Assembly (NCBI GenBank): GCA_027924585.1 | Contig: BSBM01000643.1 | Coordinates: 19,951,001 to 20,015,000, forward strand | Reading direction: 5' to 3' | Length of the DNA: 64,000 nucleotides | Source of the DNA: Larix kaempferi | Taxonomy: Eukaryota; Streptophyta; Pinopsida; Pinales; Pinaceae | Part shown: positions 46,634 to 58,060 of the stretch, one piece after another | Layout: every line of letters begins with the position of its first letter | How positions within the stretch are numbered: position 1 is the stretch's first letter | The notes under the pieces: generated by a model | The model's input: only the letters and a program-made list of their open reading frames with translations | Database searches by the model: none | What the model was told of the DNA's origin: nothing | Program-made: the position numbers and the translations under genes

Positions 46634-47055
46634 TGGTATCAGAATATGTTCACTAAAATCCTACAAATCTATAAAAGGAATGGATCGTTGCCTATGAGAG
46701 GGAGTTGTCAAGGGTTTTAGCGAGTGTGATTCTTGAGCTTTAGTGAATGAAGTGAATCTAAACCTATGATAGGTTGTTAAGTGAGATGGATAGGATCTTC
46801 CAATGATTGGAGGTTTGTTATTGACTTGACATAGGCAATCTACCCCTAGGATAGGTTTCAGATCTAATTTCTTCACATTGATTTCTTTGTTCAAGTATGC
46901 TTTTAAAATTTATAGTGATGGTCAATTTCGATCTCAAACGGTGTCATGTGTTGGGGGGCGCTTCTAGATTTGCACTATGGAAATGCATGCTACAAAATGT
47001 CTTGGAGGAAGTTGAATTGTAGTATCCTATGTGTCACGTGCCTAAGCAGCAATAA
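46634..47055 (+). pseudogene. Second copy of copia-1 primer site, leader and start of Gag
   Basis: Aligns by eye with 15809-16200 of copia-1, from the primer site through the leader into the first Gag codons (TGTTGGGGGGCGCTTCTAG region near 46950). It is cut at 47055, where a gypsy LTR begins. The arrangement LTR, internal, LTR, internal points to a tandem copia-1 array formed by unequal recombination. Confidence 0.75.
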
Positions 47056-47291
47056 TGTTCCAACACGGTTGAGGCTGGAGCAAGGGGACGAAATGTTTTA
47101 TTGTACAGGACAAAGTGGGATTTATCGTATGGATATTTGGTTTGGGGGGTGTTTACCCCTTGGATTGGACACGGCCATCCCCCTTGGTTTCACTCTTAGA
47201 AGTACTTGGCTTAGTGGCTTTGCTGACTACCCCTTTAGTGTGATGATATATCCACCATGCAAGGCTTTATGCCCATGGATTGGTGCTTTGG

Positions 47292-47981
47292 TGTTGATGT
47301 ATATGTAACTTCGAAATGTATTTCACATATATGTATATTGTATTCCTATAGAGATGTTATTATTCCTCTATACGGAAGTGGTTATATTCATATAGAGATG
47401 TTATTATTCCTCTATATGGAAGTGTCGTCATTTATATTGTAAATGTCGTAACTTATACTTGATGGGTTATTAGACCACCTTGTTGGGGTCGGCCCTGTAT
47501 AAGTCATGTGGGTCAAAGGGTTATTAGACCACCCTATTGGGGTTCGGCCATGTGGGTCAAAGGGTTATTAGACCACCCTAGTGGGGGTCGGCCCAGTCAG
47601 CATTATGTTACGTGGTTAAGTTGAAGCCGACCTAGTTGAGTAAAGGTCAAGTCAAGTTAGTGTATAAATAGAGAGTGTGTCTCTCTCATTTTACACATTC
47701 TATTCTCTCACTCACACTTGGGAGAGTGGTGCACTTGTGGAGGAGGAGGCTCTGCTGCTAGGAGAAGACTATCTCTTGTATTCTGGTTGTATCATTGCTC
47801 TATCTATCTCTAAGGAAGTTATTGGGGTTTTTCACCTTTATGGTTTTCCCCAAGTAAACTCTGTGTCTCTTGTGTGCTTGCATTATTGTGTCCATGATTG
47901 ATATGCTGTAGATTTGCTGTACATGTTGTTCTCTCAGTAAAGATCCTAGATCAGATTGAAGTAAATTCTGAAAATTTAACA
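47292..47981 (+). mobile_element. 5' LTR of copia-3 (690 bp)
   Basis: Start TGTTGATGTATATG, end ATTTAACA. U3 holds two copies of a ~45-bp block with TAGAGATGTTATTATTCC (about 47349 and 47394) and three copies of a GGGTTATTAGACCACC block (about 47464, 47519, 47564). TATAAATA box at 47663-47670. Confidence 0.9.
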
Positions 47982-48363
47982 TGGTATCAGAGCTAGCCTG
48001 AAAGAAGGCATGATATGGCATGTATGACACTTGTTGCACTTACGATGCTAGGGCTTGATATAGCAAAAACCAGTCATCGTAGCACTTTCGCTATAAATCC
48101 GTTTTGGCGAAGTTTTCGGATCTGAAAATTTTACAGGTCGAAGATCAGATCCCCATGTACCTTGTGTCCAAAGGAAAACCTCTAATTCGTTGTACTTTGT
48201 GATTTATGATCTGTACAATATAGGGTTTCTGCCTCTTTCAGATCTGAGTCAAAATCAGGTGACCTTGGGAAAAAGGTCATAACTTGGGCTAGGAAGCTCC
48301 AAATGAAATTTCGTAAAAAGTGACAGGTAGTACACAGAATGTACTATCTCACGAAAATTGTTC

Positions 48364-48717
48364 AGAGGCCGAAGTTGAACCAGTGACACGTGGCACATTG
48401 TACAAGTTCGTTCTCCCGTATTATCCCATAAACAGGTCACGTTGCGACACTTGGCATAACTCTCTCTTAGAGAATCCAATTGAGGTCAGACCTATCGGGA
48501 TGGAAAGATAACAGGTCGGGATATCTCAGGAAAATGTTTTAGAGGCCGAAGTTGAACCAGTGACACGTGGCACGCCGTACAAGTTCGCTCTCCTGTATTA
48601 TCCCATAAACAGGTCACGTTGCGACACTTGGCATAACTCTCTCTCAGAGAATCCAATTGAGGTTAGACCTATCGGGATGGAAAGATAACAGGTCAAGCTA
48701 TCTTAGGAAAAGTTTTC
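48364..48717. repeat. 177-bp tandem duplication in the copia-3 leader
   Basis: Two almost identical copies, 48364-48540 and 48541-48717, each starting AGAGGCCGAAGTTGAACC and including GACACGTGGCAC and CACGTTGCGACACTTGG. Short frames through it are not genes. Confidence 0.9.
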
Positions 48718-51010
48718 AGACCCTATGGATCAAAAAGTTCAGAGGTACACCAGAAACAATCAGGTACATATTTCTGTCAAAACAGAATTATTTTTTAGCA
48801 CCTTCATTCATGGCTTCCGGAATTTAGGGCTTCGGAGAAAGTTGGAATTTCTCTAATCGGAGACTACGGATGGATGTTATTCATCAAAATCGAAATTTAG
48901 AGACCAAGATCATATTTTTTGGTTGGGCAAAAGGTCGGGCTTTGATTGGAAAGATTGAAAATTAGGGCTTTTGCAAAACTTCGAATTTTGGAAATCTGTG
49001 ACCACGGCTGGAAGCTCCTCAGAAAAATCGAAGCTTAGAGCTTTGAATCAAATCTTTTCGTTGGGTGAAGCTCCAAGAAACTCAAACCCTAATTCAGAGT
49101 CCTCCCTAGTGAATCCAGAAATCTAAAAGGCAATTTCGAGGGGTGAAACTTTGCAGTTTTCAAATTCTGAATATACCAACTTGATCAGCTCATCAAAGCC
49201 CATATTTATATCCTTTCGGAAGTTTGAATTTTTTGGGTTTCCTTGGCAAACCCTAATCCAGCTCCAGGTCCAGTTCTTGCAAATCAAGTGGATTGGGTTA
49301 ATCCTAAAAGAAGATGGATTGGTCACCTACATAAGTAAAGAAGTTCCTGTCTCAGAGGGAGATGAGGCTAAGGCCTTCCATAAGAAGATTACAAGCAATC
49401 TTGATAGGTATGGCTTACAAGCATGTTTCATGGTTAATTTTATCATATGTTTGTCTTCATATCATTACAGTACAATCTTGATTAATTACTAGACTTGTTG
49501 TATCACCTTAATAGAAGATATTCATTAATTAAGGTTTTGACACTTATGAATGTACTAATGCATTGTGATGCTGTATGAGGTTTATGTTGTTCGCTAACAT
49601 AAAAGGTACACCAAGAAAGACAAATCATGTTCTACTTCAAGAACATATGATCATTGTGACATGAAGACAAAGATTCATCCATTGTCATGGATCACATAGA
49701 AGATCTACTTTCGAGGTATGTATAACTTGGTCCTACAATGGTTAACCTATGAGACATGCAGATTACTAGCACAAGTCATTGAAGAGAACCAAAAGACATT
49801 ATGCGGGTATGTTATACATAACTAGCTAGCATGCTAATCCAGGTATGTTTTTCCTATATCAAGCTAGAATCCTACCTTGTGTTAGGATCTTATACTATTG
49901 TGTTGTTGATAATGATTATTCATGAAGTCATAGGTTTGAATAGTCAAGACTGTATGCATATTATGTTTCTTACCATAATTGATGATATGTCTAACCAAAA
50001 TAATCATGAAGGTATAGGTTTGAGTAATCACAGGTTTATGCATTGATGATTTAACTAATTAGAAGAATCCTATGATCAAATAAGAATATGCATGAGTAAA
50101 ATAAGACTTCCCTAAAACCTTGAATACTAATGTTTATTATTTGTGAATGATCATGACTATACATGTTTAAGATTATTGTGTTTTGATAGTATTAAAATTA
50201 TACTAATAAATGTGTGATTATGTATGAGACCTCAAGGATAACACAATGATGATAATAATAAACATGCATACGATTAAGGATGGATGTAAGTTCAAGGACA
50301 AGTAATCCAGGAAGCAAAGATCAAGAGGGAGCACACTCCAGTTGTTCCTGCAAGAAAGCAAAGGCGCACACTTCAGTAGTTTCTGCAAGGATGCAGATAT
50401 TCAGAAGGAGTTGACCATCTTTCTACATTCCACAACAGAAAGGTGTAGAAGAAGCTACTTCAGCAGTTCCTGCAAGGAAGCAAAGACTCAGAGGGAGTCC
50501 ACCCAACAACCAAACAAAGATAAGTATTTTTAATTATCATTTCTTGCATATTTGTTTGTTTAAATAAAATTGTTCAATGATGTATATGCTCATGTTCCTA
50601 GAATTAGGATATGTATTGTGCATATTAGAATGATTGCATTAATGAACAGTATACTACTAATATTCATGTGATGGGTAAGTGGCCTATGGCACTGTACAAC
50701 ATTCCAGTGCTACTTATCTAGAATGAAACCTCTTTGCTGACATGTTGGGAGTAGTGCAAACTCTTAACAATGTTCTGGTAGAGACTGGAAGGCATCTAGA
50801 AAGTTGTGGAACATGGATAAATGTTGTATTGAAGCATTGGCTAAGATAATTGCATGACTATATGACATATTTCTTTATGTGTAAGAATTTGTCTGAAAAT
50901 TATGAAATGTTTCTAATCATGCAATTTAACTTGTTTTGTAGAAAAGACCGTATACCTTCACCTACAAAAGAAGGACTACAACATTTGTTCAAGCAACAAA
51001 ATTATCTATT
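48718..51010 (+). other. Internal copia-3 sequence without recognised coding
   Basis: Here Gag, protease and integrase would be expected, but no motif is visible. A 113-codon frame at 49151-49492 has no family resemblance. Near 50335-50500 a block with CAG(T/C)(T/A)GTT(C/T)CTGCAAG recurs three times, 50-120 bp apart. Captured non-transposon DNA is possible but unproven. Confidence 0.35.
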
Positions 51011-52070
51011 AACGATATTGAAGTTCCCAGGATACGAGAAGAATGCCATGATCCGTCGATCATGAAGAACGATGTTTGGGATGCGGTCCCAAGAGCTGAA
51101 GGGAAGTCTGTTGTGACTTCTAAATAGAACTATCAGATCAAGCATGCTGCAGATGGCAGCATAGAGAAATATAAAAGTGATGAAATAGAAGAACACCAGG
51201 TAGATTTCAGGACAGCCTTCTTGAATGGTGTAATCATATATGTGTGCAGAACTTGGTAGGATAGATAGCTTTCTATCCAGTTTGGGCTTTACCAAGAGTG
51301 AAGCGGATTCCAACCTTTACTACAAGGTTGAGGAAGAGAATCCTGTGATTCTATTCCTGTATGTGGATGACCTGTTTGTAACAAGAGATGACAGATTGAT
51401 TGCTGACACACAGCAGAAGCTTGCTGCCGAGTTCAAGTTGAAGAACTTGGGGATGATGCACTATTTGTTTTTGGCATAGAGGTGTGGCAGAGTGATGGAA
51501 TCTTCCTTGGACAAGGGAAGTATGCAGTAGAGATCCTGAAGAGGTTCAGGATGATGGACTGCAAGGCTATGGTCACACCTACGGCATCGAACCTGAAGCT
51601 TATGTGTGATGCTTCATCTGAGCCGGTTGATATCACTATGTATCGTCAGATGATTGGGTCCTTGATGTACCTGACGAACACGAGACTAGATATTTGCTTT
51701 GCGATGAACACATTGAGCCAGTTTCTGATGGATCCGAGGAGTGTTCACCTGGTTGTTGTAAAGCATATTCTGAGGTACCTGAAGGGTACAGTTGATTATG
51801 GGCTCAAGTATGTTGCGAATCAAAATTTTAACCTGCAGGGTTATGTTGATTCAGATTGGGCAGGCAGTGTTGCAGATAGGGATCAGGTGTGATCTCTTGG
51901 TTTGGTAGGAAGCAGTCCTACGTAGAACTGAGTACAGTCGAAGCAGAGTATGTTGCGATGTATGAGCAGGTTGCAGATGTATTGACCAAGCCGTTGGCCA
52001 GAGTGCAGTTTGAGTACTTCAGAGAGAGGCTTGGTGCACTTCAAATCGAGGTTCCTTCCAAAGGTAAGTG
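51011..52070 (+). pseudogene. Copia-3 RT and RNase H, internally deleted
   Basis: Starts with the KNDVWDAVPR block (about 51068), then HAADGSIEKYK. Most of the RT fingers/palm is missing before FRTAFLNGVI (about 51206). SLGFTKSEADSNLYYKVEEE leads to LYVDDLFVT near 51358. A stop and shift near 51478 precede a 136-codon frame with MIGSLMYLTNTRLDICFAMN and HLVVVKHILRYLKGT. RNase H (GYVDSDWAGS about 51842) jumps from ADRDQV to ISWFGRKQS, and from AEYVA straight to EQVADVLTKPL, so two segments are deleted, one of them in frame. It ends with FRERLGALQIEV. Non-functional. Confidence 0.85.
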
Positions 52071-52139
52071 ATGAGTCCAGAAGATGCAGATGCACATGAG
52101 CTTTTCTGACATGGTTGATGGGTTCTCCCTTGGTTGTGA

Positions 52140-52600
52140 TGTAATTGCTGAGCCATTTTTCACATGGTGGTAGATGTGTTCTCCCATGGTGAAAAAGTAA
52201 GGGCTGGAGCCTTCCCCGAATGGTGGTAGATGTGTTCTCCCATGTCAATGGTGTAAGTGTTGGATGATGTGCATCTGGGCTGTGCTTCATGGATGATGAG
52301 CATCAGGGCGATGCTCCAGTTACTGCTTTGTGTATGCATCATGTTGGATGCTGGATATGATCAATTGGATCATTTATATGTATATGTATGTACGCATCAT
52401 GTTAGATGTTGGATATGATTAGTTGGACCATTTATATGTATGTACGCATCATGTTGGATGCTGGATATGATCAGCTGGATCACTTGTATGTATTTTTGTA
52501 TATGCATCATGTTGGATGCTTGGACCATGTATCTGTATATGTATCAGGTGGATACATTGTATGATCAAGTGGATCATGTATGGTGATATGTATCATGTAT
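52140..52600. repeat. Tandem repeats between copia-3 pol and 3' LTR
   Basis: Two copies of GGTGGTAGATGTGTTCTCCC, then four copies of a 50-60-bp unit with GCATCATGTTGGATGCTGG and TGATCA(A/G)(T/C)TGGATCA (about 52325-52580). The array runs directly into the truncated 3' LTR. Confidence 0.85.
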
Positions 52601-52793
52601 TTGTATCATTGCTCTATCTATCTCTGAGGAAGTTATTGGAGTTTTTCACCTTTATGGTTTTCCCCAAGTAAACTCTGTCTCTTGTGTGCTTGCATTATTG
52701 TGTCCATGATTGATATGCTGTAGATTTGTTGTACATGTTGTTCTCTCAGTTGAGATCCTAGATCAGATTGAAGTAAATTCTGAAAATTTAACA
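52600..52793 (+). mobile_element. Truncated 3' LTR of copia-3
   Basis: Matches only the last ~194 bp of the 5' LTR (from about 47788), with U3 and promoter missing, yet ends precisely at ATTTAACA before the TTTGG duplication. Confidence 0.85.
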
Positions 52794-53011
52794 TTTGGGG
52801 CTTCTGGGGTGACCCACTGGAGCGCATGCCCATTTTAGTTATTTGACTTGTAGAGGTGATTGTGCTTTGTAAAGGACTAGTATCTCCTCCTAGCACACAT
52901 TCCTACACCCACTTGGACCTATTTCAACTTCCAGAGACCCCTGCTCTAGCATTCTTGGCCCAGTGCTCCCTTCTTCCAGCTATTGCGCACCAGATGAGCC
53001 TACAATGCCTT

Positions 53012-53079
53012 AGAGGGGGGGTGTTGAGGGACTTTCAACACAACACTTTGGGGTTAGATGGGGCATCACGTCCCCCCCA
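53012..53079. promoter_or_regulatory. G-tract/C-tract hairpin, second LTR-G copy
   Basis: GGGGGGGTG at 53015 pairs with CA...CCCCCCC ending at 53078; TATA box 178 bp downstream. Same loop words as at 18444. Confidence 0.6.
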
Positions 53080-53984
53080 CGCTCACTACTTCATCAAGTG
53101 AAAGCCATTTCTCTAATTATTTTAGCTTATTTTTATTATTTTTGTACATTTTGGGTAAAATTCCTTTGTTTTGTAGAATTTGCCCTAAAAATAATATTAT
53201 TTTATTTTATGATTTAAGCTTGTAGGCTCAAAATTAAAATGTTGAGGATGAAAAAGTATAAATAGACATCCTCTACTCATTGTAAAATCATAAGATAAGG
53301 ATTCTAATATGAAATTATTTATTTTTTTCCCTACTCTTTGAGCCTTCTTGGTGATGCGCACTTCTCTTGGGATGATCTTCTTTGCTTGATGGTGGATGGA
53401 TGAATGATCTAGGGCTTCTTTCTTGCGCATGCTATGGTTGATGCTAGACTTGTTGGAATAACACATGCACAGTGTGACCTAAAGGTGTCTTCTTTGCTCA
53501 TTCTTGTTGAATGTTGGTGAATAATGTTACTATGTGGATTGAATGGTAGTTTTATGTTACATTTTCTCTAAATTAGGGCTTTTTACCAATATTCTATCAA
53601 CTTTGTATGAAGGAAACATCTTGCATAAGGGTTTCCTATTGCTTTGGGGGGCTTGGACTTCTCCATTTGCCTTAATTAGGCTCACCTGCCAAACCCTAGA
53701 GGTTGCTAGGTGATGGCCTAGCTTGCAAGTGCTAGAGGAACGTCTTAGGAGAGGGAAGTTTACCATAGATCTCTCAATGCCCTAGGGATTGAGACAAATA
53801 TCATATCCCCTTTCTTGTCATTTTTACTATATTTTTCAGCATTTATTGTATTATATTTGTGGCTGCAATTTTATGCATAAAAAGACGTAAAAATCTGAAA
53901 AATTAAAAAACCCTAAAATTTAGAAAATTCATAACTCCAAAAATAGTCGTGAGTTTGTAATTCTGCTTCTCCCTACAAATTCGC

Positions 53985-54330
53985 CCTAGTAGATTTATCC
54001 ACGGATCCTGGAGCGTCCTCATTTTATGTATAAAAAAAAACACTAAAAATCATATATTGTCAAAAAAGCCCTGAAAATTCATAAAAATTCAAAACCCTAA
54101 AAATATTTGGAATTTGGTAAATCTGGTCCACTCGTCAATTTTGCCATAGTTGATTTAACCACAGATATTGAAGGGCGTCCCAATTTTAGGGATAAAAACC
54201 CTAGAAATCTGAAAATTTTGAAAAACTCAGAAAATATTCAAAAAATTTCCAAATCTGAACTCTAACACAGGTGTGCCCTACTTGATTTGCCCACAAATCT
54301 TCAAGGGCGTCTTGCTTTGAGGCATTGGGA
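53985..54330. repeat. Three degenerate repeats in the 3' half of LTR-G
   Basis: A block of the type GATTTA(A/T)CCACAGAT...GAGCGTCC/GGGCGTCC followed by an AACCCTAAAA-rich stretch occurs at about 53985, 54145 and 54275. The LTR at 59999 has only one clear copy (about 61330), so copy number varies between LTRs. Confidence 0.55.
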
Positions 54331-55047
54331 AAAGTGTAAATGCCAAAAAACGAAATCTCTGCTGACTGTCCAGTGATTGTAGCATACTGCAGACTTGAAC
54401 TGTTAAATGAATAACAGCAGACTTCATATTGCAGATTAGATTGGTTAGTAAATTCAGCCCTATCTCCTACTGCAATCTTCCCCCCAAGGCCGAATTTTTC
54501 TCTGGATATTGGAGCATGTTTTAGGTGCTGCTAATAACTGTTGTTAAATATCAGAAATCATATTTTACAGTGGTTTGATTTTCAGATTGGTATATACAGG
54601 TTGATGATGTGTCTTGGACCTTTAAATTACTATGCTGATATTCAATTCATGCTTTGAATGATAATACTTGATAGTGGCTATTATATCTCTGCTCTTTTCC
54701 AATACAACTTGGAAATCTGTTCTGAATATGCAAAGTTGCTGATATTTATTAATAGTGATCAAGAGAATTTGAATTAAATCCACTCATATGATTTCAGTGT
54801 CCCTTCTTTATACATTGTTTGACTCCATATAAGGCACTGATCTATGTCATAAAGATTGTAGGAAGGTGTCTGTTGGTTTGTGTTGACAGGTATCTCAAGA
54901 GGGCTCTCCCCTTGGTTGAGGAGTTACCCAAGGTAGTTGAGACTGAGCTGAGGTGACATTGGGTTTAGATCTTTCCTGTGCTTACCATTCACTAGCATGC
55001 AAACAACATTGTGTTGCTAATTTAGGCCTGCTAGTCAAACGGTAACA

Positions 55048-57470
55048 GAGCCAAATACTTCACTAAATTGGATTTAACTTCTGGCTATCACCATGTCTGC
55101 GTGAAAAAATCTGATACTAGAAAAACTGCTTTTAAGACCAAATTTTATCTTTATGAGTGATTGGTCATGCCCTTAAGACTGTCCAACACCCTAGCTACAT
55201 TCATGTGCCTTATTAATGATATCCACCCTCATCTTGGTCATTTTGTAATCATTTACCTTGATGAAACCTCATCTTTAGCCACACTTGGGAAGAACAACTG
55301 CACCATGTCCAAACTGTCTTAAATCTGCTCAGAAAGCATAAATTACAGGTTAAAAGGAAGAAGTCCTTCAGACAGGAATCTGTCCAATAGTTGTGTTTCC
55401 TTATCGACTATATAGGCATTCATGCTGGTCCTCAAAAGGTACAAGCATTTCCTCAATGGCCCGTTCGAACATCAGCAACAGAGATCAAAAGTTTTATAGG
55501 AGACATGAATTTTTACCATAAGTTCATTAAATATTTATCCACCAACACTCAGCCATTACATAGGCTTTCAAATACTCAGATATTCAATCGCACTGAGCTA
55601 GCAAAGACATCTTTCACACAATTGAAGGCAGGGCTATGTAAAAAACCAGTTCTAAAGTTTCCATATCAGCAACAATCCTTTCAGGTAGAGATAGACACCT
55701 CAGTATGCTACATGAGTTGTTCTTAAACAGGGAGGACACCATATGGCCCATCAGTCTAAAGGTGTATCAGCAGCCAAATTGATCTACAGCATAAATGATA
55801 TGGAGTTCTATTCTCTGGTGCAGGCTATCAAGCAATGGCACCAGTGACACCACTATCTTCTTGGGAAAGAAATAATCCTACACAGATCATCATCCCTTAA
55901 ATCTTATTAAATTCTCAGCCAAAGATACATGATCAGCACCATTTAAAATGGGCTTCCTATCCACAACAATCTTGTTTGGTCATCAAATACAAGACAGGTG
56001 CATCCAAAAAGGTCGCTGACCCCCTCGGCGGGCCACCAATCCATGTCCTCAGCCTCACTGAGATCCTAGTTGTGGACTATCACAGCTAGAAACAAAAATA
56101 CACAGCAGATCCCTCTTTCAGAATAGTGTCACACACCATATTGCACCCTACAGAAATTACTCAAATGCCCTTCCTGGACTACACTCTTTGAGATGGATGG
56201 TTGTACAAGATGGACCAGCTCTGCCTGCCCAGTGGTGAGAACCATCTCATGTAGATAACAGAAGCACATGTTCCAACCTATGGAGGACATTTTTGGCAAT
56301 TCTCAAATACTTCAGCACTTGCAGCAATACTTCTACTTCCCAGCAATGCAGCGACAAGTTACAGATTTCATTAAAAGTTGCCTGCTATGCAGTCAAGCAA
56401 ATCCTTCAAATCGAAAGGTGGGATTGTATCAGCCAGCACCCATCCCATCCCGCCCTTGGGAATCCATTTCTATGGACTTTATCAACAGTCTGCCCATGAC
56501 ATTCAGAAAGCATGATTGCATTTTTGTAGTGGTTTGCTGATTTTCCAAAATGGCTTTTATCATTCCATGCACCAAGACCACTACGTCAGCACAAACAGCA
56601 GGTTTGTTCTTCACTCATGTATGGCCACACTTTGGGCTGGCCTGTGGGATTGCCTCCAACCACAATTTTCGTTTCATTAATCACTTTTAGAAAGCATTGT
56701 GGAAGTTACTGGGCTGCTAATTACAATTCACTACAGCCTTTCACCCTCAAACAAATGGCCAAACTGAGTTGGTGAATCATACACTGGTAAATGACCTTCA
56801 ATTGCATTACCATAAAATCAAACATTTGGATACATATCTTCATATTTCCAGCACAGTTATAACTGAACAGTACACTGAGCAACAGGTTTTTCACCATTTG
56901 AAGCTCGTTATAGTTATAAACGGTATCCCATTACCCACAGCAGCTTCTGCTCACCAGCATCAAAAGTAGCATCAGGCTTTCAATTTTCTGCAGTAATTGG
57001 CCACAATTCAGGAACAGGTCAAACAATCCATCCAACATTCCCAAGTGTGCACAAAGGAACTCGGAGATCATTATTGTAGCCCCTCTCCATTTCAGATAGG
57101 TAATAAAGTATGGTAACATCTTCCTATGCAGTATTTTCAAGGGAAACAACACCACAAGCTGAAATATATCAGATACAGGCCATACACAAGTCCACAGCAG
57201 ATTGAAAAGACCCTACAAGATGAAATTACTTGCACAACTAGGCATACATGATGTAATTAATGCCAATCACCTCAAGATGTATGAACCATCCCAGCTGGAA
57301 GAAGTACACATCACTCAGCAGCAGCACAACATCCTGGGGTTGAAGGAGGGAGACACCATATTAGACAGCTACACTTGCAACAGCCAAACCCAGACCACAA
57401 CCAGGTACTTGGTAGGAAGACAAGGACAACTCCCCACTTAAGCCAAGTGGATCACAGAAGACAAAATCAT
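55048..57470 (+). pseudogene. Chromovirus-like RT, RNase H and integrase, decayed
   Basis: Starts abruptly inside RT with KYFTKLDLTSGYHHV (about 55056-55100), a Ty3/gypsy palm motif. The catalytic YxDD region reads YLDE near 55255. An RNase H remnant follows (SVNDMEFYSLVQAIKQW-like, about 55790-55840). The integrase zinc module (CLLCSQANPSNRK, about 56377) and core start SMDFINSLP (about 56469) are clear, then HPQTNGQTE (about 56745). Near 57340-57470 a GDTILDSY ... RYLVG ... AKWITEDKI pattern resembles a chromodomain, the histone-reading tail of chromoviruses. Many stops and shifts; the 5' half (Gag, protease, RT start) is missing because an LTR-G sits at the break. Confidence 0.8.
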
Positions 57471-57489
57471 ATCCGACTTCCCTCGCTTG

Positions 57490-58060
57490 CAGTAGAAAGG
57501 GGGGGGTCTTTCATCTAAACAGGGAGGATCTGAAATGGGGAAACACTCTTTAGAGAAGGTTGACTCCATCAACCCAGCAACTTAATGCAGGAAGATCTAC
57601 CTAGCTAGATAATATATTAATATTCTAAATAAACAGATCCGTTACATGTTGACACAACCAGAATCTCTTCTAACTGTTGACACAATCAATCAGGATCATT
57701 TTGCATCTCTTATTTAAGCTGCTCATAATACAAGAAAATGCGGATTCTTCTTCTGTACCAAGTCACATCTCCTCTCTTCTGCACATCTCTCCCATGGATT
57801 TGCAACAATGGACATAACATAATCACCCTACTTTCATACTGGCCTTGCCAAATCTGTTCACAAATATGTACAGACTATAACACAGTTTTACACACCGGCA
57901 CGGGCACTGTAAAGCTACAGAAGCATCACATATATCTAGCACTGTCTTTACTCTTTCAAACCAGAGGTGCTTATTGCTGGTTGTACTTTCTTTTCTTCAG
58001 TACCATTGATCTACAGTTTTGGTCAACTGTTGGATATTAATATAATTATCTTATCGAGCA
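57490..58060 (+). mobile_element. Probable polypurine tract and 3' LTR of the chromovirus-like element
   Basis: AGAAAGGGGGGGG at about 57495-57507 follows the integrase tail, as expected of a polypurine tract. Downstream is an LTR-like stretch with TATTTAAG near 57712. Its exact start (perhaps TGAAATGGGG near 57531) and end are not certain, since no second copy is present. The next ~430 bp (58061-58488) shows nothing recognisable. Confidence 0.5.

Larger units (their letters stand above)
47292..52793 (+). mobile_element. Copia-3: deletion-derivative copia in LTR-G, TSD TTTGG
   Basis: Flanked by TTTGG at 47287-47291 and 52794-52798. 5' LTR 47292-47981, primer site TGGTATCAGAGC at 47982-47993, a long non-coding leader with a 177-bp duplication, remnants of RT and RNase H (51011-52070), a 3' tandem repeat, and only the last ~194 bp of a 3' LTR. 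Gag, protease and integrase are missing. Large deletions must have happened in the copy or before its last transposition. Confidence 0.85.
47056..55047 (+). mobile_element. LTR-G copy split by copia-3, no matching target duplication
   Basis: LTR-G sequence covers 47056-47291 and 52799-55047 (about 2.5 kb), start TGTTCCAACACGG, end GGTAACA. It shows the block around CTTGGCTTAGTGGC, the G/C hairpin (53012-53079), TATAAATAGA at 53257 and the conserved CAAGGCACTG-type 3' block. The left flank (CAATAA, copia-1 leader) and right flank (GAGCC, chromovirus RT) differ and neither flanking element continues on the other side, so this is not a simple solo LTR. Confidence 0.75.

Noticed and set aside
49151-49492. 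113-codon frame as a host gene exon
   Set aside because: No recognisable domain or splice context; inside copia-3 borders.
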